A stretch of 35,358 bases of DNA from Candidatus Accumulibacter proximus (GTDB lineage: Bacteria; Pseudomonadota; Gammaproteobacteria; Burkholderiales; Rhodocyclaceae), in contig JADJMH010000036.1 in assembly GCA_016709675.1 (NCBI GenBank), positions 1 to 35,358 on the forward strand, read 5' to 3'. Each line of letters begins with the position of its first letter. Position 1 is the first letter of the stretch. Below, one piece after another: positions 27,333 through 35,358 of this stretch. The notes beneath the pieces are model-generated. The model was not told the DNA's origin, did not search any database, and worked only from the letters and a program-made list of their open reading frames with translations. The position numbers were made by a program, and so were the translations under genes.

Positions 27333-28859
27333 TCAAGAAGATCGGGCGGTGCGGTCACGGAATGCGGCGACTTCCGACTCAGTGTCCACCGACTGGTCGT
27401 CTGCCTTTGCCAGGCTGTCGCTGCCGAATGCGGGCTTCTGGTCGCCCCTGGCCTTGATGGCCGCAGCGATCTTGCCGCCCGTCGTTTCGCCGATGCGATC
27501 CATCGCGGCATCCCCCATTTCGCCGGCTTTGGCCTTTGCCACGTCCCAGGTGCCTTGCGCCAGATTCGCCGCAGTGCCTGCCGCGACCTTGCCGACCTTG
27601 GCTACTGCCGAAGTCATGCCGCCTGACTGCACTGCCCCAGCCGTTGCGCCACGCTTGGTGGTTGCCTGCCTGGTATCGGATCGGCCGGAATGTGAACTGC
27701 CACCACCAGACGACCCGCCGCCGGCTGAACTGCTGTCCATCGCGGCCGCCAGCGGGCTTGCGTTGCCACCGCCCGAAGATCGGCCCGCACCCGACGAACT
27801 GCCACCGGCCAGGCTCGAAAGCATGTCGCTACCGCCGGCCACGTCCTGCGACGCCTTGGAGAACGCCGCCATCAAGGCTTGCGTACCGCCAGCCATGCTC
27901 GCCGCCCCGGCGGCAATGGCTGCGCCGGCGACACTAACGGCCGCACTGGCCATGCCGACCGCCGCCATCGCCGCGCCCGTACCGAGGCCACTGCCCATGG
28001 TGTGTACGCTGCCACCCATCGCCAGGCCGCCGATCAACGACGGCAGCTTGGTCACGAGCGCAAACAGCACCACGGCGACGATCATCATCACGCCCAGTTC
28101 CTTGAGGCTGATGCCTGCACTCATCCCGGCGTAGTACTGGTCGACGAAGGACTTGCCGATGCCGACCAGCAGGACCATGGTAAAGAGCTGCGCGGCAATG
28201 TTCAGAACGGTCTTGTAGTAGCCGATCGCCATGTCGGATGTCCAGCGCGACCCTCCGAAGCCGAGGAAGAAGACGCCGGCGTAAGACAGGATCCAGCCGC
28301 TCACCAGGAGCACCAGCATGTTCACGCCGATCAACGCCAGGATGATGAGGATGGCGGCGCTGATGAGGATGCCGGCTGCACTGTCGACCGGCGACCATAC
28401 TGAAGACTGATCGAGCACCTTGAAGAAGATGTCGAAGCCTATATCGACAATGCCCGACGGGGTCAGCGTGGCGCCCGCCCCGGTGGCCATGCCGCCGAGG
28501 GTGCGCAGGGAATCCATGATGTCGGTGGCGAAGCGCGGGCCGTTGGTGAGCAGCCACCAGAAGAAACCCGTGAACACCGTGAACCGAAAGAACTCCGCGT
28601 AGAAGTCGCCCAGATCGGCTTTGCGCAAGGCCAGCATGCCGAAGGTCCAGACCATCGAGATCACGGCGAGTGTCCAGAACAGAAAAGTGGCACGTGCCGT
28701 GATGACGCCTGCCCAGGCGCTGGCCGCAGCCGCATAGCGCGCCAGGACGTTGTCGAGGACGCCCGCATTGTTGATCGCTGCCTGGGCGTCGATGGAGGAG
28801 AACGCCAGCCACAGCAGCAGCGGGACAATGGCGCGCTGGCGGACGACGGGCAGGCTCAT
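27333..28859 (-). CDS. trbL: TrbL/VirB6-type inner-membrane channel protein
   Basis: 508 aa polytopic protein of the mating channel. ATG 28859 gives MSLPVVRQRAIVPLLLWLAF, a signal-like first segment. TM helices follow, including ATFLFWTLAVISMVWTFGML, AAILIILALIGVNMLVLLVS and LGVMMIVAVVLFALVTKL. The C-terminal third is Gly/Ser/Ala-rich (GGSSSGAGRSSGGGNASP) and then charged, as is usual for TrbL. An upstream in-frame ATG at 28874 overlaps the trbK end and is possible. Longer readings of this frame upstream are antisense-like and run across trbK and trbJ, so were not used. Intact. Confidence 0.9.
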   Translation of the reverse strand: MSLPVVRQRAIVPLLLWLAFSSIDAQAAINNAGVLDNVLARYAAAASAWAGVITARATFLFWTLAVISMVWTFGMLALRKADLGDFYAEFFRFTVFTGFFWWLLTNGPRFATDIMDSLRTLGGMATGAGATLTPSGIVDIGFDIFFKVLDQSSVWSPVDSAAGILISAAILIILALIGVNMLVLLVSGWILSYAGVFFLGFGGSRWTSDMAIGYYKTVLNIAAQLFTMVLLVGIGKSFVDQYYAGMSAGISLKELGVMMIVAVVLFALVTKLPSLIGGLAMGGSVHTMGSGLGTGAAMAAVGMASAAVSVAGAAIAAGAASMAGGTQALMAAFSKASQDVAGGSDMLSSLAGGSSSGAGRSSGGGNASPLAAAMDSSSAGGGSSGGGSSHSGRSDTRQATTKRGATAGAVQSGGMTSAVAKVGKVAAGTAANLAQGTWDVAKAKAGEMGDAAMDRIGETTGGKIAAAIKARGDQKPAFGSDSLAKADDQSVDTESEVAAFRDRTARSS

Positions 28860-28867
28860 CGGGCAGT

Positions 28868-29095
28868 TCACCATTCCTTCTTGGGACTGGGTTGGAACCC
28901 GGGGCCGCGACGCAGACACGCCGAGGCGAATTGCTCGCGCGTCCCCTTGTCCTCGACCTGGGCGATCTTTTCCGGCTTGCAGTTTTCGTCGTTCACGGCT
29001 GGCATTTCCTTCTTGGGCGTTTCCGGTGAGCAGGCGCTGATCAAGGTGGCCACAAGGACGGCCAGCGTCAGGAGGGCAGGGCGTTTGGTGATCAT
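28868..29095 (-). CDS. trbK: TrbK-like entry-exclusion lipoprotein
   Basis: 75-aa lipoprotein: MITKRPALLTLAVLVATLIS is followed by the lipobox Cys (LISAC). The mature part is charged with two further Cys (NDENCKPEKI, ASACLRRGPG). Its position between trbJ and trbL and its length match TrbK of IncP plasmids, which blocks entry of like plasmids. Assignment uses position and lipobox; the sequence of this protein varies greatly between relatives. Confidence 0.75.
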   Translation of the reverse strand: MITKRPALLTLAVLVATLISACSPETPKKEMPAVNDENCKPEKIAQVEDKGTREQFASACLRRGPGFQPSPKKEW

Positions 29096-29110
29096 GTCGA
29101 TTCCTTTCGT

Positions 29111-29914
29111 TTACCAGTTGCGGGCCGGGCTGGCGACGTAGCTTCCCTGACGCAGTTGCTCGCCGGCAGCAGCCTGTTGCGCTTCCCGATCCGCAAGCAC
29201 CTGGTTGCGGGTGGCGATGGCGTTCTGCTCGGCCACCAGCAGGGCGCGGATTTGCAGCAGTTGGTTTGCCTGCTGGCTGGCGAGCTGGTTTGCGTAGCTG
29301 ATCGCCTGCATCTGGCCGGTCGCGCCCTGCGCGCTCGCCTGCAGGCGCTGCAAGGTCACGGCGTCCGCTTCCAGGGCGGCTTGTTGCCTGTCGAGACCCC
29401 GGAACAGCGCATCGGTGGCCCTCTTCTGCGCTTCGGAGCCGAGGCGTTGGCTGTCCTTGATTGCGGCCCACTCCGCGTCGGTGCAACCGCCCTGCCTGAA
29501 GCAGGGCGAGCCGCGGTAATAGGACGCGTCCTGGAACTTGCCGAGGTACGCGTCGATGCTCCCCAGGTTGGTCTTGTAGTAGTTCAGCGTGTCGATTGCA
29601 CTGCGCAGCTGGTTCATCGTGCCGGTAGCCGAGTCCCAGATATAGGCTGCCGGCGCCAGCGTGTTCTGCAGCATGTTTTCGTACTGCTGCAGTTGCGTCT
29701 GGTACTGCTGAATCTGCTTCAGCGTCTGGGCGACCGCTTCGATCGAGCTGATCACGGTCTGCGAGAGGTTCGCGGTGTCGATGACCGGGATCCCTGCTGC
29801 ATGCGTCGGCGTCGTCATTGCCGGGCCGGCGAACAGTGCCAGAAGCAGGGCCCGAAGCAGGGTGCCTGTGGCAGTTAGCTTCATGGCGGTGGGTTTGCGG
29901 GTCAAGCGTTTCAT
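29111..29914 (-). CDS. trbJ: TrbJ (VirB5-like) mating-pair protein
   Basis: 267 aa. ATG 29914 has AAGGAG eight bases upstream; an in-frame GTG at 29920 is too close to it. The signal segment LLRALLLALFAGPAMTTPTH ends AAG, and the mature start is GIPVIDTANLSQTVISSIEA. Long amphipathic helices rich in Gln (LKQIQQYQTQLQQYENMLQN) and the block YLGKFQDASYYRGSPCF are typical of TrbJ, a periplasmic or pilus-associated protein. Two Cys (SPCFRQGGC) may pair. Frame intact; it is the outermost gene of the unbroken trb section. Confidence 0.92.
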   Translation of the reverse strand: MKRLTRKPTAMKLTATGTLLRALLLALFAGPAMTTPTHAAGIPVIDTANLSQTVISSIEAVAQTLKQIQQYQTQLQQYENMLQNTLAPAAYIWDSATGTMNQLRSAIDTLNYYKTNLGSIDAYLGKFQDASYYRGSPCFRQGGCTDAEWAAIKDSQRLGSEAQKRATDALFRGLDRQQAALEADAVTLQRLQASAQGATGQMQAISYANQLASQQANQLLQIRALLVAEQNAIATRNQVLADREAQQAAAGEQLRQGSYVASPARNW

Positions 29915-29932
29915 GCTCACTGCTCCTTGGCG

Positions 29933-31360
29933 TCAGTAGTCAAACGATTGGTACGGCTTGGAGAACGTCATGTCCCTGGCGACAATGACGTTGAAGCGAT
30001 ACCCCCGGCCGGATCTCAAGCGTCGGTGCGATGTTCATGTTCTTGGCGATCAACTGCGCGGTGACCTGGCCGAGCTGCTGGCCCACGGCTTCGCTCATCG
30101 CGCTGCCGGCGGTCGGTGCGCCATAGACGCTGTTGCCCTGGTTCTGGCCCTGGCTGTAGGTGATCCCGGCGGTCACGGCAGACATCAGGAGGGCCGATCC
30201 GAACAGGCGCAGGTAATGATTGTTCACCTGGTCCGTAAGGCCGGCGTAGCCGACACCATCGGCGCCCGGCATGGCGCCGATATCGATCGCCTTGCCATCG
30301 GGGAAGACAATGCGTTGCCAGGCGACGAGCACGCGCGCCTGGCCGTAGGCGACATCACTCGAGTATCGGCCGACCAGGCGCGAGCCTTGCGGGATCAACA
30401 GATGTTTGCCGGTTGGCGTGTCGTACACATTCTGTGCGACCTGGGCCATGATCTGGCCCGGTAGTTGGGAGTTGATCCCGGAGATCAGCGTTCCCGGAAT
30501 GACGAAGCCGGCCCGCAGCTCAAACGGCGAGCGCGGCGCTTCCAGCCTGGAATCCAGCTTCCAGCGATCGCCTGGCTCGCCGCTGCTGTCCCTTCCGAAC
30601 TGCGCGCGACGTTGTTCCTGCCGCCCACAGGCGCGGTTGGCAGCAATTGGGGAGACGCGGCGGTACCGCCGGCGCCTCCGATGCCGGCACCTTGCAGTGT
30701 CGCCAGCCGGGCCTTGTAGGCTGCCGTCGGGTCGTCATGGACCGCGGCCTCGCTTTGCTGTCGTAGAGCTGCCAGGCGCGCCAGCGTTTCTTCCCGGCTA
30801 CCCGGTGCGCCGGTCTGACCTGCAGCGCCAGGCGCCGAGCCCACGCTACGCGGGGCAACCATCTGCACTGTGGTCCTGGCCTTCACCGCCTCTTCGAGCT
30901 GCTGCATCTTCGCCATACGGATGCGATTCAGTTCCTCGTCGCGGGAGCCGCTTTTGCGGCGTGCCACCACCGGCCGAGGTCGGTGGCTTCGGCGGGGTAT
31001 CCAGGTTGTCCGGGCGTGCAATCAGCACGGCGCCGTCCGCGGTCGCGGGCGTAGGGAGTTCCGGAACCTGCAGCGGTTTCGCGGCCGCCGGCGGAATGAT
31101 TCCATCCTTTTTGATCGCCGGCGATTTCGCTGGCGAACAGGCGGGTATTGCCGCCCCTTCTCTTTCGGCCCGCCGTTGGGCTTGTTCTGCTGGGCATTAC
31201 GATCCGCAGCGACCAACACCATGATGGCCAGGAACACGGTCATGACTCCGCCGACGAGGTATACCGGCAGGTTGTTGACCCGGCGCACGCCGGATTTTCT
31301 CGAGAGTTCGCCGGGCGACGCCTCGGGGGACATCTGGTCTTCGGTCACTTGGTCAACCAT
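29933..31360 (-). CDS. trbI: TrbI (VirB10-like) channel protein, about five frameshifts
   Basis: VirB10-type protein that spans the envelope and links inner and outer membranes. The start at 31360 is MVDQVTEDQMSPEASPGELS, with the TM helix LPVYLVGGVMTVFLAIMVLV. Frames then change near 31145 (to GNTRLFASEIAGDQKG), 31105 (to PELPTPATADGAVLIARPDN), 30955 (to DEELNRIRMAKMQQLEEAVK), 30595 (to FELRAGFVIPGTLISGINSQ) and 30008. The conserved C-terminal domain is clear: GKHLLIPQGSRLVGRYSS, then VLVAWQRIVFPDGKAIDIG. The last frame change restores an ending of FDY and a stop at 29933-29935. Total restored length (about 475 aa) is normal. Disruption may be real or a sequence error. Confidence 0.85.
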
Positions 31361-31366
31361 CGCCGG

Positions 31367-31828
31367 TCACTCCTTGCGAACCCAGGCACCGGCCGGCGCC
31401 ACGCGGTCATTCTGTGCCAGGTAGGCGCGGCTGAGCGATTGCTGCCCGACCATCACGGTGATCCGGTAAAGGTTCGGACTGGCCGCTGTGTCGAGCACGT
31501 AGTGCAGGTTCAGCCCTGGCGCAGTCGCCGCTGCGGCTTCCGGAGAGCCTGCCTGCGGGGCCGTTCCCGGCTTGAACTCCACGAGCGCATAGCCCTTGGC
31601 CCGCAGTGCTTCCACCAGGGCGCTGCCATAGGCGTCCGGCGTTGGCTGGCCAAGATGGAAGCGCGTTCTTGCCGGCGGGTACAGGGTGACCAGCTGCTTG
31701 ACCGTGTCGGTGGCAATCCTTTCCTCCAGGCCGGCTGGGGGCTCGGTCGCGAAGTTGCCGTAGGGCGCGGTCGACGCACAACCGGCCAGAGCCATCACCA
31801 GGAGCGCGGAGAGGGCGAACTGGCGCAT
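31367..31828 (-). CDS. trbH: TrbH lipoprotein
   Basis: 153 aa, unbroken although both neighbours are not. MRQFALSALLVMALAGC is a lipoprotein signal with lipobox LAGC. Mature part includes TDTVKQLVTLYPPARTRFHL and YGSALVEALRAKGYALVEF, as in TrbH, a VirB7-position outer-membrane lipoprotein of IncP transfer systems. It starts 2 bp after the trbG stop and ends 6 bp before the trbI start. Confidence 0.9.
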   Translation of the reverse strand: MRQFALSALLVMALAGCASTAPYGNFATEPPAGLEERIATDTVKQLVTLYPPARTRFHLGQPTPDAYGSALVEALRAKGYALVEFKPGTAPQAGSPEAAAATAPGLNLHYVLDTAASPNLYRITVMVGQQSLSRAYLAQNDRVAPAGAWVRKE

Positions 31829-31830
31829 GG

Positions 31831-32722
31831 CTATTTCCCCCTTTGGATTGTCACGCGATCCTGCGACGAGCCGACGCCGGCAATCAGGATTGCCTTGTCG
31901 AACACGCTATCGACGATGTAACGGTCGCCCTGAACGCGGTAATTGACCATCACGGTTTCATCGTCGGTGAACACGCCGCCGTCCTTGCGCACCACCAGCA
32001 GCGCCGGCGCTTCGGTCTGGGCCATCGTCGAAGGCATCTGGATGACGGTCTTGCGGCCATCGTTGTAGACCCGCACCGGCTTCCAGGCCGCGCTGCCCGA
32101 TACCTCGTACTCGAAGCTCAGGTTGCCCATGTACTCGCGGGTTCCCGGCATCGTCCGGTCTTCGCGGTCCCCTCCCTTCGCGGGCCTTGATCGCTTCCCA
32201 CTTGGCCATGGCCTCCTCGGGGTAGGTGAAGGACACCTGCGGCATGTACTGGGTGCGATGCGAGCGCAGCTTCAGGTGATAGCTGCGTCGGTTGGTGGTC
32301 ACGACCATCGACGTTTCCAGGCCGACGTCCGAGCCGGTTTGATGATCAGGTGCTGCACTTCCCCCGCGCCGCTGCCAGTGACGGCCGGTTCGACCGTCCA
32401 GCGGGCGGTATCGCCGAGGTTGATCGAGTTGACCTGCTCGCCGGCCTGCAGGGCGACGTCGCACACTTGCAGCACCGCGCAGACGATACTCCGGTTGCTG
32501 CGCGCCGTACAGGAACTTGATCGAGCCGTTGGGCCCGGTCACCGGCGCAACCCTTTGGCCCTCGGGTTCTTCCACTTCTCGGCGATGGCAATGGCCGCTT
32601 TCTCCTGCTGCGTCAGGGTCGGGTTCTTGTCCGAAAAATACAGCTCGGTCAGGTGGTCGCCCGGGGCTGCCAGGACAATGGCGGAAGCGACGCCAGGGAG
32701 CAAGGGCGAAGACGGTTTTCAT
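31831..32722 (-). CDS. trbG: TrbG (VirB9-like) protein, about five frameshifts
   Basis: Outer-membrane channel component. ATG 32722 begins MKTVFALAP, and a single-base shift near 32690 restores a signal peptide and DHLTELYFSDKNPTLTQQEK. Further shifts near 32550, 32490, 32330 and 32175 join GPNGSIKFLYGAQQP, CDVALQAGEQVNSINLGDTA, ETSMVVTTNRRSYHLKLRSH, then TREYMGNLSFEYEV and the intact C-terminal part KPVRVYNDGRKTVIQMPSTM. The block VVTTNRRSYHLKL, followed by the YMPQVSFTYPEE strand, is a VirB9/TrbG hallmark. Restored length is close to 297 aa, the usual size. Ends TAG 31831-31833. Confidence 0.85.
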
Positions 32723-32735
32723 GAGGGCTCCTTTC

Positions 32736-33497
32736 TTAGAGCTGCTTCGCCCAGGAGAAGTCACGGACGTGCAGGCCGATCGGATTGTTGCGAATCTGTT
32801 CTTCGCTGGTGCTGGGGTCGGTTCGGCGACATAGACCGTCACCAGGGCACGCATGCGGAAGGGCTGGCCTTCAGGATCCCCCTGGCGGTCGCGGCTGGTC
32901 TCGACCCAGTCGACCTGCCAGGTTTCCGGCGTTGCGGCAGCACCGAGGCGATCTCGATGCTGACCGTCCTCTTGGCGGCCCGCTTGAACGGGCTGGAGTC
33001 TTCGGCGCCGTTCAGCCATTCGTTCATCCTGGCCGTGGCCGGGTCGTTCGGTGCGAGCATCGAGCACACGGAACACCGCCTTGCGCTGCAGGGCCACGTC
33101 CGGTGTTACCAGGCGCGTCGGCGATGAAGGAAGCCACCGACGTTGATCACCCAGGCATCGGCCGGTGGCGCGATCGGCCGGCGCCACGGCACGGCCTGCC
33201 CGAGCCGGTCGACCTGGACGACATACGGCACGAATTTCGATTGGCTGCCGATGTGGATGATGCCGCTGACACCCGCCAGCGCGATCAACAGCGACAGGAT
33301 GCCGATCACCTGCCAGGTCTGGCGCGACGACACGACGCCGCCGACATGTTCGTTCCAGGTCCGACGAGCAGCCAGGTAGGGTTCTCGCTTTCGTCCTGGC
33401 GGAACCCCAGGTCGTCGGTTCTTTGGCGCTTTTGGCGATCGGCGTCCGCTGCGGGCTTTCGGCCGATCAGGCGCTGGAGTGGGTCTGCGAAGTTCAT
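32736..33497 (-). CDS. trbF: TrbF (VirB8-like) protein, about five frameshifts
   Basis: Inner-membrane, periplasm-facing VirB8-type assembly protein. ATG 33497 overlaps the trbE stop (ATGA). The pieces in order are MNFADPLQRLIGRKPAADAD, YLAARRTWNEHVGGVVSSRQ, the TM helix VIGILSLLIALAGVSGIIHI, FVPYVVQVDRLGQAVPWRR, VTPDVALQRKAVFRV, FKRAAKRTVSIEIASVLPQ and PETWQVDWVETSRDRQGDPE, ending HVRDFSWAKQL at TAA 32736-32738. Frames change near 33380, 33140, 33055, 32935 and 32800. YVVQVDRLG and WQVDWVE motifs support the family. About 254 aa restored. Confidence 0.85.
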
Positions 33498-35358
33498 GCG
33501 GCGACTCCATAGGTGTCCAGCGTCAATCCCCGCCCGGCCAGCCACTCGTGCACCCAGCCATCGCCCAGCTTGTCTCCAGGTGCTGGATGGTGGCCAGCGA
33601 CTCCTTGTCGGAGGCGCCGACGAAGGCGAGCGCCAGGGGGGCCGAGGGCGAGGTCGTACAGGCGGCGGCCGTTCTCGAGACGTGGTAGTACTGGCGCTTG
33701 GGAATGGCTGTCGCCAGAATCTCGATCTGCCGGGTGTTGAGGCTTCATGCGGCAGTAGAGGGCGGCCGTGTGTCCTCGTCGCGGGCATAGAGGTTGGGCA
33801 GGAAGATCTTGGTCGCGGTCGATTCGGACGATCCATCCAGAATGCCTGAATTGGCGGCGTCGGAAAGACTTTGCGGGGCCATCAGCACCAGGCAGCTGGC
33901 CTTGCGCAAGACCCAAGCCACTCGCGGATCTTGGCGCGAAAGGCCGGGTGCCCGAGCATCAACCACGCCTCGTCGAGCATGATCACGGCCGGCTGGCCGT
34001 GCAGGGCGCGCTCGATGCGTCGGAAGAAGATAAGCGGTACCGGCAGCGCGTACTTCTCGCCGAGGTTCATCAATTCGTCGATTTCGAAGACGGTGAAATC
34101 GGAGAACGACAAGCTGTCTTCGGCGTCCAGCAGGTGCCCCATGGCACCATCAACGGTGTATTGACGGATCGCGTCGCGGATCGCTTCGTCCTGGATGGTG
34201 ACCGAGAATTCCGACAGGTGCGGCCGCCGCTGGCGTGCAGACTGAGATCGCATGGCCGATCTCGTTGCGCTGCGCCGGCGTGGGTGCAGGTCGTTCAAGG
34301 CGAGGAGGGTGTCGGTCCACTCCATCGCCCGGGCGCGGTCGCCCTTGGTTTCGAGGAACTGCAGCGGGCAGAAGGCCAACTGATCGTCGTCGGCCGCCAC
34401 CGTGAAGTGCCGGCCGCTGCGACCCTGGGTCTGGGCGGATGGCGGCAGCGGCGGATACATCGCCATGCCCTTGTCGAAGGCAAAGATCGACATGCCGGCG
34501 TAGCGGCGAAGCTGCGCAGCGAGGATGCCGAGGTGGGTCGACTTGCCGGAGCCGGCCGGGCCGAACAGGAAGGCAGGGGCGAAGGTCACGCACGTGCAGG
34601 TTCAGGCGGAACGGTGTCGCGCCGTGGGTGACGCAGTGCATCAGCGCCGGCGCCAGTGGCGGGTACATCGGGCAGGGGGCAGCGTTGCTGCCGGTCCAGA
34701 TGGTGCTCGTCGGCAGCAGATCGGCCAGGTTCATGGTGTTGATCAGCGGCCGGCGGACGTTTCCCCACGCCGTGGCCGGGCAGGCTGCCGAGGTAGGCGT
34801 CCATGGTGTTGAGGGTCTCGATGCGGGCGGCGAAGCCGGGCAGTTGAACGGCCTTTTCCACCTGGCGGGCAGACGCTTCCAGGCGGCTGCGATCCTCGTC
34901 CATGAGCACGACAACGCTGGTGTAGTAGCCTTGCGCGACTAGGCCGCTAATGACTTCGGCAATCGCCGCTTGGCATCGGCGACCATCGACAGCGCGCGTC
35001 CTGATCGATCGGCCCGAGGTGGGTGTAGAAGACCTGGTCGAAGAAGCCGCTAAATCTTCTGCCGCCATTTCTGCGGAACTTGTCGCGTGTCTTACTGCCT
35101 CGTGCGTATTCATGAAGAGGAAAACGCGACGACCAGCTTATTATTCGGGCCAGCTCACCGAGGGCGGCTCAACATGCCTGGCGTCGATTCCAGCGTAAGT
35201 TTCGATGGCGACGCTTATCTGGCGAACTTCGGTGGCCGACCTTCGGCACGACGCCGGTCCACAGTTCCCGCCCACCGATAAGTGCGCATCCAGGTACATC
35301 GGTTGTTGGCAACTGCACTTCCATTATTCATGCCGGTGACGCAGAACTGCAGCCAGCG
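33494..35358 (-). CDS. trbE: TrbE (VirB4-like) ATPase, start outside window, many frameshifts
   Basis: The large motor ATPase of the transfer apparatus; the N-terminus lies beyond the right edge. Recognisable parts from N to C are GRELWTGVVPKVG (about 35230-35270), VAQGYYTSVVVLMDEDRSRL, TMNLADLLPTSTIWTG, Walker A FLFGPAGSGKSTHLGILAAQ (about 34500-34570), FAFDKGMAMYPPL, FTVFEIDELMNLGEKYALPV, Walker B GQPAVIMLDEAWLMLGHPAF and LRKASCLVLMAPQSLSDAAN. Frame changes near 33570, 33690, 33740, 33915, 34240, 34590, 34770, 34965 and several beyond 35000 are needed to link them. It ends at TGA 33494-33496 overlapping trbF. As read it cannot yield a working ATPase. Confidence 0.85.

Noticed and set aside
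28860..29486. N-terminal extension of the trbL frame to 717 aa
   Set aside because: It runs over trbK and the 3' part of trbJ, both of which have clear signals and families, and the extension is low-quality sequence.
1..35358. CRISPR arrays, tRNA or rRNA genes
   Set aside because: No regularly spaced repeats and no tRNA or rRNA sequence blocks were recognised on either strand by eye.

Overview
The window is a GC-rich proteobacterial mobile element (most likely beta- or gammaproteobacterial) with an IncP-type conjugation backbone that encloses a lower-GC cargo block of about 19 kb. The left arm, on the + strand, runs traI (relaxase 3' part) - traH (nested in traI) - traG (coupling protein) - traF (TrbC-maturation peptidase) - a small acidic gene at the traD position - traC (ArdC/TOPRIM primase). 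The right arm, on the - strand, runs trbE-F-G-H-I-J-K-L-M-N, the mating-pair formation system. The two arms converge on the cargo. In IncP-1 plasmids the gap between the Tra and Trb regions is a known site for accessory DNA, and this layout fits it. An ICE with the same gene order cannot be excluded, because no replication or integrase gene is visible.

The cargo begins with a 583-aa coiled-coil protein of unknown function (6916-8667). It is followed directly by a decayed IS4-type transposase fragment. Then comes a tight six-gene operon (9610-20172): a signal-peptide membrane protein; a 1654-aa protein that joins an N-terminal FtsZ/tubulin-like GTPase region to a C-terminal Hsp70/actin-like ATPase; a two-TM membrane protein; an exported von Willebrand A (vWA) protein; a zinc ribbon-TM-vWA-like protein; and an exported Sel1-repeat protein. 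Spacings are 28, 23, -10, -17 and 0 nt. After a 475-bp gap with its own candidate promoter comes a 1747-aa YD/RHS-repeat protein. Its halves are in reversed order: the RHS core that normally ends the repeat barrel lies in the N-terminal third, and the entry-type YD half forms the C-terminus.

The operon is the best candidate for a poorly described system. A cytoskeletal-type double NTPase appears to be coupled to envelope proteins carrying vWA metal-binding and Sel1 scaffold domains, possibly serving a large anchored RHS protein. Known relatives are tubulin-like/FtsZ-like families found next to vWA genes and proposed to act in membrane remodelling. The tubulin plus actin-fold fusion is the unusual part. 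Function (defence, envelope remodelling or secretion) cannot be read from sequence alone.

Reading frames in the outer parts of both conjugation arms (1-4.8 kb and 29.9-35.4 kb) are broken by at least 20 single-base indels, while protein similarity continues in alternate frames. The cargo and the inner trb genes are unbroken. Because the indels cluster at both ends of the window and the residues remain conserved, sequence or assembly error is at least as likely as real decay.
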